This document shows positions 46,276-59,780 of a DNA stretch of 64,000 nucleotides, in pieces. The first letter of the stretch is position 1, and each line of letters begins with the position of its first letter. A program made the position numbers and the translations under genes. Under the pieces are notes generated by a model that was given only the letters and a program-made list of their open reading frames with translations, was not told the origin of the DNA and did no database searches. The stretch comes from Paramacrobiotus metropolitanus. Its lineage: Eukaryota > Tardigrada > Eutardigrada > Parachela > Macrobiotidae. The stretch is taken from NCBI RefSeq assembly GCF_019649055.1, contig NW_026570314.1:186001-250000 (forward strand), written 5' to 3'.

Positions 46276-46320
46276 TCCCACAAATTATCGATCGACTGGC
46301 CACGCCATCACCGCTACGTG
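46271..46320 (+). promoter_or_regulatory. Conserved TATCGAT element upstream of F-box C
   Basis: GTTGCTCCCACAAATTATCG with TATCGAT at 46286-46292, 210 bp before the ATG, followed by a GTAAGT donor-like site at about 46319. Confidence 0.5.
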
Positions 46321-46495
46321 TAAGTACATGTTCTTGCTGTTATTGTCGTGATCATAGATATCCGTAGAGTGCAGAGTAAACATCAATCTTTGCTGCCAGT
46401 TTGTTCCTTGCAATCCATCTGCCTCTTTTAGAAAACATTTCTTAGCCAGGTAAATATCAGGCCTTCCTCAACCTTCCTTTATTGTAACGGTAGAA

Positions 46496-49230
46496 ATGGC
46501 CAGTCAAAGTTCAGCGCCGCAATCGGCCATAGCGCGTTTCAGTCGTTGGATTCGTAAGCGTTGGAAATCCCTGTCACTAGGCCGACAACGCAACAGGGAC
46601 TTTATCCGAGCAGAACATTCTGCCGCCGCCCTGGAACCCTACGACGGCAGCTGCCGTCAGATTTTGGGGAATAACCTGCAGCCAGTTATTTACGAATTCG
46701 CAGCGGGACAGTTCTCTCTGGGCTATGTGTGCGATGTGGACTGGTCGGGACGGCGCATTTTGGTGAATTTCGCCTGTCACAACCGCCCACCCCGGTGGTT
46801 GCCAATTAGGAAGGTTCACCAGCAACAGACTGTCAAGGTTAACAAAATCTGCCCTGAAACGCCGGTCCTAGCCGCGTGCCGGCTGAACTCCGACGAACCC
46901 TACGTATTCCAACCGGCGCGAATCATCTTTCCTGATAGGTACGGCCGTGCCGGTCCAATCTGCGTGGAAGTGACACTCCCGGGCAGCGGTATCCGTACTC
47001 GGAAGTTTCTTCATCCTATCCAGCTGCGGATTATCCCGGAGAATCCGCGAAACCACCGGGAAATCGATGATTTATTTTCCGTTGTTGAATACTGTCGCCT
47101 GCTACAAAAACAGACGGTGCTTCTCGAGGCAGGACTGGATGCGGAAAATATTGATTTGCAGTGTTTATTGCGAACACTGAACAACATTTCTTATATGAAA
47201 GTGGTGCAGATATGGCTAGACAAAAAATATTTACACTGTGTTTACACGAAAAACCAAGCGGGCTTACTTGATAGCTTGGAGTTGGAAGGTCTGGTCCGCA
47301 AATCGTACCGGTGCGGCGCCATCGTGCCCGCAGTACTTCCGTATCCCGACCACCCTGACCCCAATGATAGCCGCTATACATCTTTGGGAATGCTACCGTG
47401 TGAGCTGCAAGAGTGTATCCTGCTAGAAATCCCCGACGTTCACAGCATCGTTAGCCCTCAGAGGTACGCTTTGTAAATAAAGACGAGCAATGCCGCAACT
47501 TATTAATTAGATGGCCCCCAGCAAATTAGCAAGACAACAAAGACTGTCATCGTGCGGTGATTTGGTAGCCAGGAAGCAAATATTCTGCAGTACATTCGTA
47601 GAATGCCCCCCTCCAAATTAACGCCTCGGGCGTTTAATAAATTTCGCCGCACCCGTGTTATTAGTAGTTGTTAGTCTGTTCACTATTGTGCTGCTATGTT
47701 AGCTTTTACGGCTATATAGTACATGCACTATGATACATAGTATGTCATGTAGAGATATCATGTACAGATACATTAGTATACACTATACAGCACACAACAT
47801 GTATGCACAAGTTGACACAACATGTGAAGATAGTCATTAATAGAATTAACATACTGTACATTACACATAGATACACTAGTATACATCATGTAGAAATAAA
47901 TAATATTATGTCATAGATATAAATATTTATATTAGTATCTGTGCGTGCGTGCACTTGATGACCACATAGGGTGATAGACCATCTGGATAAAATGAAATGC
48001 AGATTAAGGGCCTTCTAACTGTGGCCGGATGCAAGTTCACTGCGCATCTGGTAAACAGGCAGCCACACCTCACAGCAATTTTTGCTCTAATATTATGAGT
48101 TTTAGAAGCGTTACGTTGTCGTTCCAGAGTATGCAAGATCTGGTACGATATGCTGACCGGTCGCCACCGCAAGCAAAACATAGCTATCGACCTGACCAAC
48201 CTACTATCCGATGGTTCAAACGACCACGAGCAACAGTATCGCCGCACTCATCTGCTGAATGTTCTCGACAATGCCGTGAAAACGGCCACCCAGTCGCTGA
48301 CGCTGATGAACGGCGACCTGAGCCCGGACTTGGAGCTGTATGTCTATCAGTTTCTATCGTTAAAGGTCACACGCCTGCGGATGATCGTCCTGAAAAATGT
48401 TTGGTGCTTTGACGCCCTTGCGGAAAAAAAGGCGAATCAGGCACTGAAATGGGCTAACCTCCGTCACTTGACGCAAGTTTGCCAGGTACTTCATCTGCGT
48501 GACGTCACTTTTCCCGCCTTGCTCGAGACTATCACCGGTTTATGTGGAATGCCGGCTGATTTGCGGCAGGACGTTGACGTTTTCGTGAAGAAAGTTGCCC
48601 TGCAATCCACGCTCAGCGAAACCGATCGACTACGGCAATTTCTGATGGCTTTGAACGCCAGTTGTCCTGAACTCTCCGTATGTGATTCGGAAGAAGTTGA
48701 TAGAGCCTGCCACGCGAAGATCAAACAATCCAAAATGTCATTCCTCATGCCAAAATTGTATGTAATTATCGCCTCGGTTTTGAGGAAACAAGGAAGCACG
48801 ACTGGGTCGTGTTCCGTATACAATACATAGTATAAGATTTACAAAGTGAAACATGCACATCGCAAAAAATCAATTTCGTTAACGATTTTAAAACCGCTGC
48901 TTTACGGGTCCAAACTCCAGAGTGAGCGTCTGGTTTACCATTGCAACCTTAGTCAGATGTTTGCATGATAACTGTGGCGCTCCGATGGAACAAGAATTAT
49001 GCCGCAAATAATTTTATTGAAATACTATTATAACGTGCTCATTATTATCACTCTGTAGACTGAATGAACTGGTGACCGGGCATCCACAGCCGCCGCTGTG
49101 CAGCCTCGCAGCCCAAGTCTTCCGCTACCAGTATCCCATCGCGAAACCGGTCAGCTCCAGCAGCCGTCGGAACCGTCCCATGTCACATGTTCCCAGCCAC
49201 ATGAACGGAGCAGCGATAAACCAGCATTAA
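46496..49230 (+). CDS. F-box protein copy C with N-terminal two-lobe Tudor/Agenet-like region
   Basis: Exons are 46496-47463, 48128-48757 and 49059-49230, giving 589 aa. The N-terminus has a basic stretch (RFSRWIRKRWKSLSLGRQRN). Lobe 1 contains FSLGYVCDVDWSGRRILVNF and lobe 2 contains EPYVFQPARIIFPDRYG with HPIQLRII. The F-box, LPCELQECILLEIPDVHSIV, is completed by VCKIWYDML across intron 1, so the domain is split at the same codon in all copies. Exon 2 is leucine-rich and slightly shorter (630 nt) than the 645 nt of A, E, F and G. Intron 2 has a GTATGT donor. Exon 3 encodes LNELVTGHPQPPLCSLAAQV and a Ser/Arg-rich tail. F-box proteins recruit substrates to SCF ligases; here the N-terminal module may be the substrate reader (inference). 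Frame and splice sites are fully intact. Confidence 0.82.
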
Positions 49231-50528
49231 AATTATTGGTCTTGTATTAACCTACATATGTTCGACTACACCAACCTTCGCCCGACTCGGTACTTTTTAG
49301 GAGATGTCTGAAAAGATTTTGTATCCAAAAATTTGGCCATCAGATGCCTTCGTGAGGGAATGGATTAATTAGCACTGATGTTCTTCAACGTGGCGATTAT
49401 GTTCTTCATCGCTAACCGTATCTCTAACTGATAACAGATTTTGCTTTGATGATCGAAGCTGATGCTTTTCCTTCTGTGTATCGTCATTGTTTACAGACTG
49501 ATTGGCTGTAATACTCTAATGCATTTTTTTGACAGTTGTGTCTGTGAATCTTGATAAGAGTGAATTCTTGTGTTTGCCAAAGGTTAAACATTGAAACCTA
49601 AACCTAACATAAAAATCTAAGGTAAGCTACCGTTATTAAACCTCGGCGTAACGCAATATGGTTGTATTGATTGAATATACATGCATATTGCATGTCGGGC
49701 ATAGCAGCGGATGGTCAACCGAGTTGGCTAACGCAGTAACGCAGCACGATGTTTTATCGATGAAAAACTATGACGATGTCATAGCAGTGGCTGATGTGAA
49801 TTAGGTTTTGCGCAGGGATGTACCACGAACATTTATCTGCACTGCGTCGGCAAAAAAAGCTTAAGTTTTTACCAAGCTATTTTTTTACATTTTCACCACT
49901 GCACCGAAGAGATAAACAATTGTAGCCGTCCAAAACGTCCGCGCGGTTACGACGCCCGGCAAACATGTTGGCTTTTAACCCATCCAACACTTCTGGGATT
50001 CCCCAAAACATCTACCGTGAATTTTTCGCACCAATTGCTTTTGTGCGTTTTTGATTGTGAATAAGAGGGATGAGCGTGAATTCATATCCGGACGTTTCTG
50101 CCGGACTGTAATTTCGTATCTGGACGTTCTGGGTCATTTGACCTGCCTGAAACAATCGTGCTCGGACGTTTTGGACGGTTTCAGTGCCGAAACGTCTACC
50201 AGATCTCTTAGCCGTCTGGATGTTTTCGACAGTTACTACACACAGCTCGGCGATCACGCGCGTGCAGGAGACTGCGTTCAGAGGCGCATTTTTAACGTGC
50301 TACATCGATAATAACCCGGAAAAAAGCTGAGAACTAACACCCAGCAGCTACGGAAGATATTTAATTACGTCATCTGCAAGCTGTTCATCGCAGCGCAGTC
50401 TTGCAGGGTTTGCTCACAGCACCCAACGGTTCTCGTAGGCTTCCTTGTTTGTTCATACAATCACACGTACACAGAATTTTAATCGCCCAATTCATAACGG
50501 AACGGGCGAAGGTGTCATGAGTGATTCC
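49231..50528. other. Intergenic, no gene recognised
   Basis: Contains a short plus-strand open stretch around 50060-50310 that is not similar to anything nearby. Otherwise AT-rich spacer. Confidence 0.4.
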
Positions 50529-50580
50529 AGTTGCTCCAGCAAACTATCGATTACGTTGCGCAGTGCGCAGTGGACGTTTA
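50529..50580 (+). promoter_or_regulatory. Conserved TATCGAT element upstream of F-box D
   Basis: GTTGCTCCAGCAAACTATCG with TATCGAT at 50545-50551, followed by TTGCGCAGTGCGCAG; 209 bp before the ATG. Confidence 0.5.
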
Positions 50581-50753
50581 CTACCGTGTGGAGAGCAATC
50601 CACACAGCCGAATAGCTCTAGAGTAATGTCAGTAAACCGCAGTCTCGGTTGCCAGTTTGCACTCAGCTCGTGTCTATCTGCTTTTTAAACCGTTTCCCAA
50701 CCGGATTAAACCTTTGAGCGTTGTATTAGATTTCACCTACCTCAACTGTCGAA

Positions 50754-52284
50754 ATGACTAGTCAGAGCCAGTCACCAAAATCAACCTGGACCAACTTCTA
50801 CCGTTGGATCCAAAAGCCTTGGAAATCACTGTCGATCGCCAGACAAAATAAGGACGCTCTGCAAGTAGACCCTTTTGCAGCCACCCAGGAAGCAATCGCC
50901 AAAAACAGCAATTACCATCAGATATTGGGAAACAACCTACAGCCAGCTGTATGCGAGCTTTCATCGGGACAACGAGTTCTGGGCTACGTGTGCGACGTCG
51001 ACTGGACGGCACGTCGAGTCCTGGTGGATTTAGCTGGTCACCTTGCACCTCGGTGGTTGCCCATCGTGAAGGTTCAAAAGCATCAGGCGGTCAGAACTGG
51101 GGAAATCCACTCAGGAACGCCAGTCGTAGCAGCGTGGCGGCTGAGCGTCGACCAACCCTACGTATTCCAACCGGCGCAAATTATTTTCCCCGATACTCCC
51201 GGAAATTCGGGTCCAATCTGTGTGGAAGTGACACCACCGGGCGGCAGTACTCCCGCTCAGAAGTTCCTCCATCCTATACAGCTGCGGATTGTACCGAACG
51301 ATCCGAGAAACCACTGGGAAATCGATGAATCGCTCTCCGTGGTCGAATACTGTCGTTTGCTGCAGCATCAGACGGCGTTACTCGATCCCGGTCAGGATGC
51401 GGGAGATGTTTGTTTGCAGCACTTAATGTGGGCAATGAACGACTTCACTTGGATGAAAGTGGTGCGGATATGGACAAACAAAAAATGCGTTCACTGTGTC
51501 TACTCGAAAAACGGACCTGGCTTTTTTGATGAGAGGGACTTGGGAGGTCTTGTCCGCAGATCGTACCCGTGTCGCGCCATTGTCCCCACAGCTTTTCCAG
51601 ATGACAACACTTATCCCAGCGGCAATCGTTGCGCTTCTTTGACAAAGCTGCCGTATGAGCTGCAAGAGTGTATTTTGCTGGACTTCCAAGACGTTCACAA
51701 CCTCGTTAGTGCTCAGAGGTATGATGCGAGAAAATGAACTCTAGTAATGCAAGTTCTACTCTAGTAATACAAGCTTCGAAATTGCATTAGATATGTTTTT
51801 TTGCAGCGTCTGCAAGACCTGGTACCATATTCTATCTGGTTCGCGGCGCAACCACCATGTAACGGTCGATTTGGCCAACCTAACATCAGATGGCCGCTCT
51901 CATCTCCTCAACGTCCTCGATAACGCCGTCACAAAGGAGACCGTGTCCCTGACATTAAAGAACGGTTATCTCGGCCCGGAGCTGGACCTGTTCGTCTTTC
52001 GGTTTTTGGCATTAAAGGTCACGCATCTGCCGATGATCGTCTTGAAAACTGTTCGGTGCTTTCATGTTGTTGCGCAGAACGACGAGCAAAAGCGCCCGGG
52101 CGAGGCCAATCTCGGTCACTGGACACAGGCTTGCCAAGTACTGCATCTGCGTGACGTCACTATTGGAACGGTGTTCCGCTCGGTCGCCGGGTTGTGGTAC
52201 ATAGCTGACACGGAGCAGGCCGATGTTGTTTTCGTTGAGAAAGCCGTGCTGCAATGTAAGCCCGGAAAAGCGGTTCGATTATGA
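50754..52284 (+). CDS. F-box protein copy D, short C-terminus
   Basis: Exons are 50754-51718 and 51807-52284, giving 480 aa. The only visible intron is 88 nt with a GTATGA donor. The N-terminal module is intact: VLGYVCDVDWTARRVLVDLA, then YVFQPAQIIFPDTPG and HPIQLRIV. The F-box is LPYELQECILLDFQDVHNLV plus VCKTWYHIL. Exon 2 stops at KAVLQCKPGKAVRL, about 55-60 residues before the usual splice site. The following DNA still shows a faint relic of exon 3 (CTAACCGAACCGCCGCTACA near 52376). The early end is shared with copy B, so it arose in their ancestor and D has persisted with it. Probably functional as a shorter isoform type. Confidence 0.78.
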
Positions 52285-52590
52285 AAATTTTCCAGGATTT
52301 TAGAAGCCAACTCCCATAAGTCCGATTGGGAAGGGAAAGCAGTTGATGGAGCAGTTGCAACGCGATAATCACGCCGCTAACCGAACCGCCGCTACACAGC
52401 CTGAGCCGACTGTTTCCCAAGCTACCATTACCTATATGTATTTATCGCCACCAAAATTAAGTAACTCAAAAAATCTAAGCGTGTGTGATCTTTGAAAATT
52501 GTTATATTATGTAAACCACAATACCCTGGAGCACAGGCTTAATAAACGTAATTCACTTCACTTATGTTCTAGTTCTGCTGTCTGATAACA

Positions 52591-52670
52591 GTTGCCTGTT
52601 TCTGAAACTGCATCAAGGTCCTTTATATATAAACCTACTTTTTTCGCCTCTTTTATCCGAAGTCTGAACT
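52591..52670 (+). promoter_or_regulatory. TATA-containing upstream block of F-box E (also F and G)
   Basis: GTTGCCTGTTTCTGAAACTG followed by CTTTATATATAAACCTAC. Equivalent blocks lie at about 56074-56150 (F) and 60317-60390 (G); the TATA is clear in E and G and weaker in F. This marks the start of each tandem unit and is a candidate core promoter about 0.5 kb before the ATG. Confidence 0.5.
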
Positions 52671-52914
52671 ACCAGACGCTGCAACCTGTGAGTTCTGGAA
52701 CACAGCAATTTTTTACGCCGATATATGCAATTTCACGCCACGACAATCGCTCTGGCACAGCGTCCACCTCCATAACATTGTTTGTAAGTTCCCTTTCTCT
52801 TTATACTCGTACACGAAGCGAAAGAAAAAAAACAACGAAAGTCGTATTCCTTCACTCTCGTATTCGCTGCGTCTCATCATCGAGTTAGCCCAAGTATCAC
52901 GTGCACAGAGTAGA

Positions 52915-52965
52915 TCCGGTTGCTCCAACAAATTATCGATCGGCTGGCTGCGCAACTCGTATACG
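52915..52965 (+). promoter_or_regulatory. Conserved TATCGAT element upstream of F-box E
   Basis: GTTGCTCCAACAAATTATCG with TATCGAT at 52934-52940, then CGGCTGGCTGCGCAA; 210 bp before the ATG. TTTAG before ATCTCATCTGG near 53126 may be a 5' UTR acceptor. Confidence 0.5.
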
Positions 52966-53143
52966 TATACCGTATACGATACACCGTATACACCGTATAC
53001 GATCTCGCTGAGATGGCAGATCAACGCAACCAGGGCAGCTCTACAGTAAACCACATCTCTACTGCCAGTGTGCTCCACACAATCTCGCTCAGTTTTAAAC
53101 ACATTTTTTATCGGAATTCCTTTAGATCTCATCTGGTTAAGAA

Positions 53144-55573
53144 ATGGCCAGTCAAGGTACAGCACCAAAATCAACCAAAGCGTGTTTCGCTAGTTGGGTT
53201 CATAAGCGTTGGAAATCCCTGTCATTACATCGAAAACGCAGCAAGGGCATTCTTCGAGTAGACCTTTCCGCCGATGTTCAGGAAGCCATCACCGAGGACA
53301 CTAATTGCCGTCAAATCTTAGGGAAAAACTTGCAGCCGGTTGTTTACGAATCCGCCACGAGACAGTTCTCTCTAGGGTATTTGTGCGGCGTGGACTGGCC
53401 AGGACGTCGCGCCTTGGTGGATTTCCTCTGTCACAACCGTCCACCCCGATGGCTTCCCGCTGGGAAGGTACGCCAGCATAAACCAGTAGAAACTAGGGAG
53501 ATTCTCCCCCATATTGTGGTCACAGCTGCGTTGCGGCCGAGCTCCGATCAACCGTACGTATTCCAACCGGCTCGAATTATTTTTCCCCCGGCTACGGATA
53601 TCTACGGCCAAATCAGACCAATATGTGTGGAAGTAACGCGTCCAGGCAGCGCTGGCTTTATTCGGAAATTCGTTCACCCAGTCCAGGTGCGCGTTGTGGC
53701 GGAGTCTCCGGGAACAGATGAGTCACTGGTCGCATACTGCCGTCTGCTGCTGAAGCAAACGGCGCGTCTCAATTTCTGTCCGGGTGCGCCAAATATTGAT
53801 TTACGGAACTTATTGAAAGATTTCAACGAAATTCCCTGGATGACAGTTGTACGGATATGGCTGGATACCGAAGGCATCCACTGTGTTTACACAGAAAAAA
53901 AAACGGGCGTTTTCCGTCAGGCGGATATGGAATATCTGGTCCGCAAGTCCCAGTGGCGTCACACAATTCAACGTAGTTCGCTTCCGCGTTCCAACAGCAC
54001 TGACACTGAAAACACTAACATAAACCGTTCCGTGCCCCTGGGAATGCTGCCATATGAACTGCACGAGTGCATTATGCTGCAAATCCAAGACATTCACAGC
54101 ATCATTAGCGCCCAAAGGTAAGCTTTAAAAGTTAGGTAATTCAAGATGAGTCGCTGTAACAACTATTTGATGACCATGCAATATTTTGAGTGATGCTCAC
54201 CAGTGCCAATAAATTTAATGGAATCAGGTACTAAGACAACTCTAGACAGGTTACATCTTGCGGTTATCCGAACCAGCAATCGCCAGGTGTACAACCAAGT
54301 AGACAACATTTACTTTTATTTTCGAGTTGCTAGTCTCAAAGCAAACATTAGTTATGTTTTTTCCAGAGTTTGCAAGACCTGGTACGACATTCTGAACGGC
54401 CGCTACCGTAGTCCACACGTAGCTGTGGACTTGACCAACCTACTAATCGATGGTCCAAGCAACCGGGAGCGAAAGTACAGACTCACTTATCTGCTTAATA
54501 TCCTCGACAACACCGTAACAGCGGCTACTGTGTCGCTGACACTGATAAACGGCAATCTGACAGCTGAACTGGATCTCTGTATCTTTCAGTTTTTGTCAAT
54601 TAAGGTCAGACGTGTACCGGTAATCGTTTTAAAGAACATCCGCTGCTTTGGCCCCCTTGCGGTGAATTTCCAGACGCAGCGGCTAGAATGGGCCAACCTC
54701 AGCAACTTATTGCAGGCTTGCCAAGTGCTGCGCTTGCGTGACGTTACCATTTCTACCGTCTTTGGGCCCATCGCCGGGTTGTGGTGTATACCGGGCGGAT
54801 TCCGAGAGGACGTCGATGTTTTCGTTGAGGAAGCCGGGCTGCACTGCTCACTCGGTGAAACTGATCGTTTGGTATATTTTCTGCAGCTTTTGAACGCTGG
54901 CTGTCCCGAACTCTCCGCGAAGGATGTAATCGGCATCAACGAAGCCTGCCATAAGATAGTCATCTGGGACAAGCATCCGTTACACAACCCGTTGTGGCAC
55001 ATGCTTACATTGTAAGTATTGTCTACTCCCCGTTTCTAACCAACGAAGATTAAAAACTGCCGTAAAAGAAAATTATTATAGAATTTAGGACAAGATTTCT
55101 TATTCGCACAGATTTAATCGAACCAGTACACTTACAAATAACTTCTCGCGTCTGATGGTCAGTGTGCGGCACGTGTGGCGCACACCCGCTTTTCAGAGTT
55201 AAGACCGCAAAAAAGCTGGTTTATCGCTTGGCCAAAGCGAGCCTCAGGTTTTTGATTAAAATTTTGGTCAGCTGGTCCATTGGTCTGGCGGTCCGACAGA
55301 ACGGGAACCACGTCCGAAATGTATCATCATACACTACGTTAGTGAGCTGCTGTTTTCAGGCTGAACGAACCGATAACCATGGAGCCACAACCGCCGCTGT
55401 GCAGACTCGCCGCCCACGCCTTCCGCTACTCGTATCCCAAGGAGATATCCCACCACTCTGGCAGCCGCCGTAAGGCACGCTCAGTGTCACGTGACCAGCT
55501 GCGCCACCAGACGAACGGCGTCTGGGATATACCGGTATTTAAATTTAGTGTCATAAAGATAGTTTTCTGTTAA
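53144..55573 (+). CDS. F-box protein copy E
   Basis: Exons are 53144-54117, 54367-55011 and 55360-55573, giving 610 aa. Order of parts: basic N-terminus (WVHKRWKSLSLHRKRSKG, about 18-35); lobe 1 (about 57-110, FSLGYLCGVDWPGRRALVDF); lobe 2 (about 125-190, QPYVFQPARIIFPPATD ... HPVQVRVV); a linker with SLVAYCRLLLKQTARL and VVRIWLDTEGIHCVYT; F-box (about 302-336, LPYELHECIMLQIQDIHSII, VCKTWYDIL); leucine-rich exon 2 (VSLTLINGNLTAELDL, ACQVLRLRDVTI); and exon 3 tail LNEPITMEPQPPLCRLAAHA with a GVWDIPVFKFS end. Donors are GTAAGC and GTAAGT. All parts are intact. Expected to act as an SCF substrate receptor; ligand unknown. Confidence 0.83.
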
Positions 55574-56399
55574 AAATCCGTTTAATACGTCATACAAGGT
55601 TGGCCACGGGCACGGCCACTTTGCGTCGGTGACAGCGCAAAAATGTAATGATACTGTTAAGTGTGCACTGTCGAATTCCCCGAAAACAAAGCTGGACCAT
55701 AAACTCAGTAGATAAAATCTGCTTCTTGTTTCCGTTTTTAGACCTTTGAAAACGGTTGGTATGATTGGCAACAATTTTGTCCAGTTCCCGTTTTGCGATG
55801 GTAAAATTGGAAAGAATTTAGAAAGAATTACCTCGACTTTGTTACGGACGTTGCCGACCAGTGACCACTTTCACAAGGCCACAACGACACGCAATCCAGT
55901 ATATTACATCACTGGACTAGTCATATCACTGGTATATTATGGTCTTATGCACACTCCCATATGGTGCGATGGTAGTAGTCTACCTTAACTTTTCCCATGC
56001 CCTTGTACGAGTAGAGCCAAAGGATTACTATATGTAACAGAACTTAACGTATGTACTCTGCTGTCCGATTAACAGTTGCCTGTTTCTAAGCTGCATCAAA
56101 TGTATTTATGAACGAACTTACATATACTGTTCTTTCCTTTTTCATCCAAAGTCCGAGCTACCTGGCGGTGCATCCTGCAAATTTATGAAAACAGCAAATT
56201 TTTATGCCAATGTACTACTGTAGTAATTCAAAGCTAGCCGCTCGCTCTGGCACACCGTTCACCTCCTCCATAACGTTGTTTGTTCGTCTCCTCCCTCCTT
56301 GTTTATACCCAACGCGAAAGAAAAAACAATACAGGCGGTATTCTCTCACTTTCGTGGCATCTCATCGTCAGGCTAGCTTGAGTATCACGTGTAGATCCG

Positions 56400-56450
56400 G
56401 CTGCTCCCAAAGATTATCGATCGGCTAGCTGGCTGCGCAGCCAACACAAC
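56400..56450 (+). promoter_or_regulatory. Conserved TATCGAT element upstream of F-box F
   Basis: CTGCTCCCAAAGATTATCGA with TATCGAT at 56415-56421, then GGCTGCGCAGCC; 197 bp before the ATG. GTGAGT follows at about 56466. Confidence 0.5.
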
Positions 56451-56611
56451 GCACACGATCTCGCTGTGAGTGATCGATCACAGATCGACGCCACCAGAGA
56501 AGCTCTAGAGTAAACCACAATCTCTGTTCCCAGTGTGTTTCACGCAACCTGTCTACTGAGTTCTAAGTATCTTTCTTATCGGTATTCCCTTAGATCTCAT
56601 CCAGCTAAGAA

Positions 56612-59600
56612 ATGGCCAGTCAAGGCACAGCACCGCAAACAACCAAAGCGCGTTTCAGTCACTGGATTCATGGTATTCTGCGAGTAGACCATCGCACCGC
56701 TGCTCGAAAAGCCATCACCGATGACAGCAACTGCCGTCAAATCCTAGGGAAAATTCTTCAGCCCGTTGTTTGTGAATTTTCCACCGGGCAATTCTCTCTG
56801 GGATATTTGTGCGGCGTGGACTGGGTAGGGCATCGCGTCTTGGTGGATTTTGCCTGTCACAATCGCTCGCCCCAGTGGCAGCCCGTTGGGAAGGTTCTCC
56901 TGCATGAGCCAGTAAATACTCGTGAGATCCGCCCCTATACTCCAGTTATAGCAGCGTTGCGACCAAACTCCGACCAACCTTACGTATTCCAACCGGCGCG
57001 AGTTATTTTTCCCCCGGCAACTGATAGCTGCGGCGATATCGGTCCAGTATGTGTGGAAACGGCGCTCCAGGGCGGCGCTGACTTCATTCGGAAATTCGTT
57101 CATCCCGTCCAGGTGCGCGTTGTGGCGGAGTATCGGGGAACAGATGAGTCCCTTGTCGCATACTGCCGCCTCCTGCTGAAACAAACGGCGCGTCTCGATT
57201 CCTGTCCGGGCGCGGCGAATCTTGATTTAAGGAACATGTTGAGAGATTTCAACAAAGTTCCCTGGATAACAGTTGTGCGGATGTGGCTGGATACCGAAGG
57301 CATCCACTGTATTTACACAGAAAGAAAACCAGGCGCTCTTAGCCAGGCGCAAATGGAATATTTTGTTAGAAAGTCTAAGTGGCGTCAGACAGTTCAGCTC
57401 GGCTTACTTCCACATCCCAACAGCATCGACACTAAAAGCACCAACGTAGACAGTTCCATGTCCCTCGGAACGCTGCCATATGAACTGCACGAGGGCATCA
57501 TGCTGCAAATCCATGACATTCACAGCGTCGTTAGTGCTCAAAAGTAAGGTTTAAAAATTATTGCTAGAAGAGTCGCTGTAACAATTATTTGGTCACTATG
57601 TATACAGTATTGGTTAAGATGTTCATCAGTGTATTAATTCGAAATACATTAACGAGTAAATTGACGTACTTATGCACTAACCAGGGGCCGATCACCGCCT
57701 CCCCCTCATAAAAATTTCTTTCGTCGGCAATGGTCCAGTGGGCGTGGCGAAAAACAAATTTATATGCCGTACGTATTGTCAATGTACATTGTATTGGCAA
57801 TTACTGTACATGCGGCACCCCGATCAGTGTTACATGGTATCACTGCATTTGCAGTTTTCCTTTTTGACTACTAATTCTTCAATTTGGTTTTCATAACATT
57901 CAATTTTTAAAAATCTGACCGGTAGTCGATTTGATGTGACTGCACTGCATACCTCTAAATTCTTCTCTGTGCTGCACCACGCGCGCGATGCTGGCAAGTA
58001 CAAAGAATTCACGAGACTTTTACATTGCCGCGCCAGTCAGTAAAAAGTAAAATTTACCGAAGAAAAAGTCAAAAGAGAAGTTTTCACCAGTACGACGAAC
58101 ACCGTTTTATGAGAATACGTACATACGTACATTAGCCATGTATAAATGCCGTATATATTGCCAGTGCATTAACAATACACACGGCAGTTAAATTTATTTA
58201 TGGGCACGACCACTGGACCATTGCCGATTAAAATACTTTTTTTAAATATTCCCAATACCTACTCCGTCTTCAAGCAAACTATCAAATTTTTCTGAGGGCG
58301 GAGGCGGTGACCGGGCCCTGGTAAGACAATGCTGAGCAGGACAACTTGTTGGTCATATAATTTATACAGTGGCTTGTGTAGATAGAAAGTATTTTTTTCA
58401 CAGATCACAAATTTGCAGGCAAACTGAAGCATCGACTTTATTATATATACTGCTTCGGAAAGCAGCCAGTTGTGTGGACTTAAATGCAAAAATAGCAATA
58501 CAACTGTGACAGCCAAAGTTCAATTTAAGAAAACACCGGATCTAAGGCTCAGTTTATTAGAAATTCGGATCGGCTTGATACGTAAAATACCTTGGTATGT
58601 CCAGCTTGCTACGCATAGTTAGGGTAAATCGCACCATGTAAAACAGATTAGACAACATTTATTTCCACTCTTGAGAAGTTAGTTTTAAGGTTATTATAAG
58701 CTGTACTTTTGCAGAGTGTGCAAGACCTGGCACGATATTCTGAAAGGCCGCCACCGCAGCCCGCACGTTGCTGTTGATCTGACCAACCTGCTACTGGATG
58801 ACCCAACCAGCCAGGAGCAAAAATACAGCCGAACTCATCTGGTTAATATCCTCGACAACACCGTAACAACGGCCACCGTGTCGCTGACGCTGGCGAACGG
58901 CAATCTAACCCCGGAACTGGACCTTTATCTCTTTCAGTTTCTGTCCATTAAAGTCACGTGGCTGCCGATAATTATTCTAAAGAATATTCGTTGTTTTCGC
59001 GCCCTAACGCAGAACTTCCAGACGCAGCGGCTAGAATTTGTCAACCTCAAATACCTCATGCAGGCTTGCCAAGTGTTGCGCTTGCATGACGTCACAGTTC
59101 CAAACCTCTTCGGACCGATCGCCGGGTTGTGGTGCACTTCGGCCGACTTCGGAGATGACGTCGATGCTTTCGTTGAGAAAGCCGCGCTGTGTAGCGGGCT
59201 CAGTGAAACCGATCGCTTGAGGTGTTTTCTGCAGGTTTTGGACGCCGGCTGTCCTGAACTGTCCCCGAGGGCCGTAATTGGCATTAACGAAGCCTGCCGT
59301 AGGATAATCACCCGTGACAAGCATCCTTTGCACAGCCGACTGTTGGTCATGCTTACGCTGTAAGTATTTTTGCTCTCGTTGGACGATGGATCAGGATAAG
59401 ATTGGTTAGTTATTGCCTTATTGGTTAGGCGACATATAACCGATGTGCCGAAAACAGTCTCCAAGTGAAGACTGAGAAAACATGTTATATCACATGACAA
59501 AAGTAAACATCAGGTTCAGAATTTTGTTCAGCTGTTCCGTTGGTCCGACGGAACAAGGATTATGTCTTAAATTGAATGATATGCATTCCAATACTTACTT

Positions 59601-59780
59601 TAGCGAGCTGCTGTCCTTAGGATGAATAAACCGATAAAACTGGAGCTGCAGCCGCCGCTCTGCAGACTTGCCGGCCACGCCTTCCGCTACTCATATCCCA
59701 TGCAGATTTCCACTGCCTCTGCCAGCCGCCATCAGATCCGCTCAGTGTCACGTGACCCACGTCACATGGACGACGTCTGA
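56612..59780 (+). CDS. F-box protein copy F, deleted basic N-terminal segment
   Basis: Exons are 56612-57543, 58715-59359 and 59621-59780, giving 578 aa. Compared with E and G the N-terminus jumps from ARFSHWIH straight to GILRVDHRTAA, losing the KRWKSLS basic segment in frame. The two-lobe region (FSLGYLCGVDWVGHRVLVDF; YVFQPARVIFPPATD; HPVQVRVV), F-box (LPYELHEGIMLQIHDIHSVV, VCKTWHDIL) and 645-nt exon 2 are intact. Exon 3 starts LMNKPIKLELQPPLCRLAGH and ends earlier than in E or G. Intron 1 is 1171 nt, the longest in the family, and contains no recognised element. If the missing segment is a localisation signal, this copy should be located differently (inference). Confidence 0.8.

Noticed and set aside
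50051-50311. 86-aa plus-strand frame between F-box C and D
   Set aside because: No similarity to the neighbouring families and no signal or domain; not reported as a gene.
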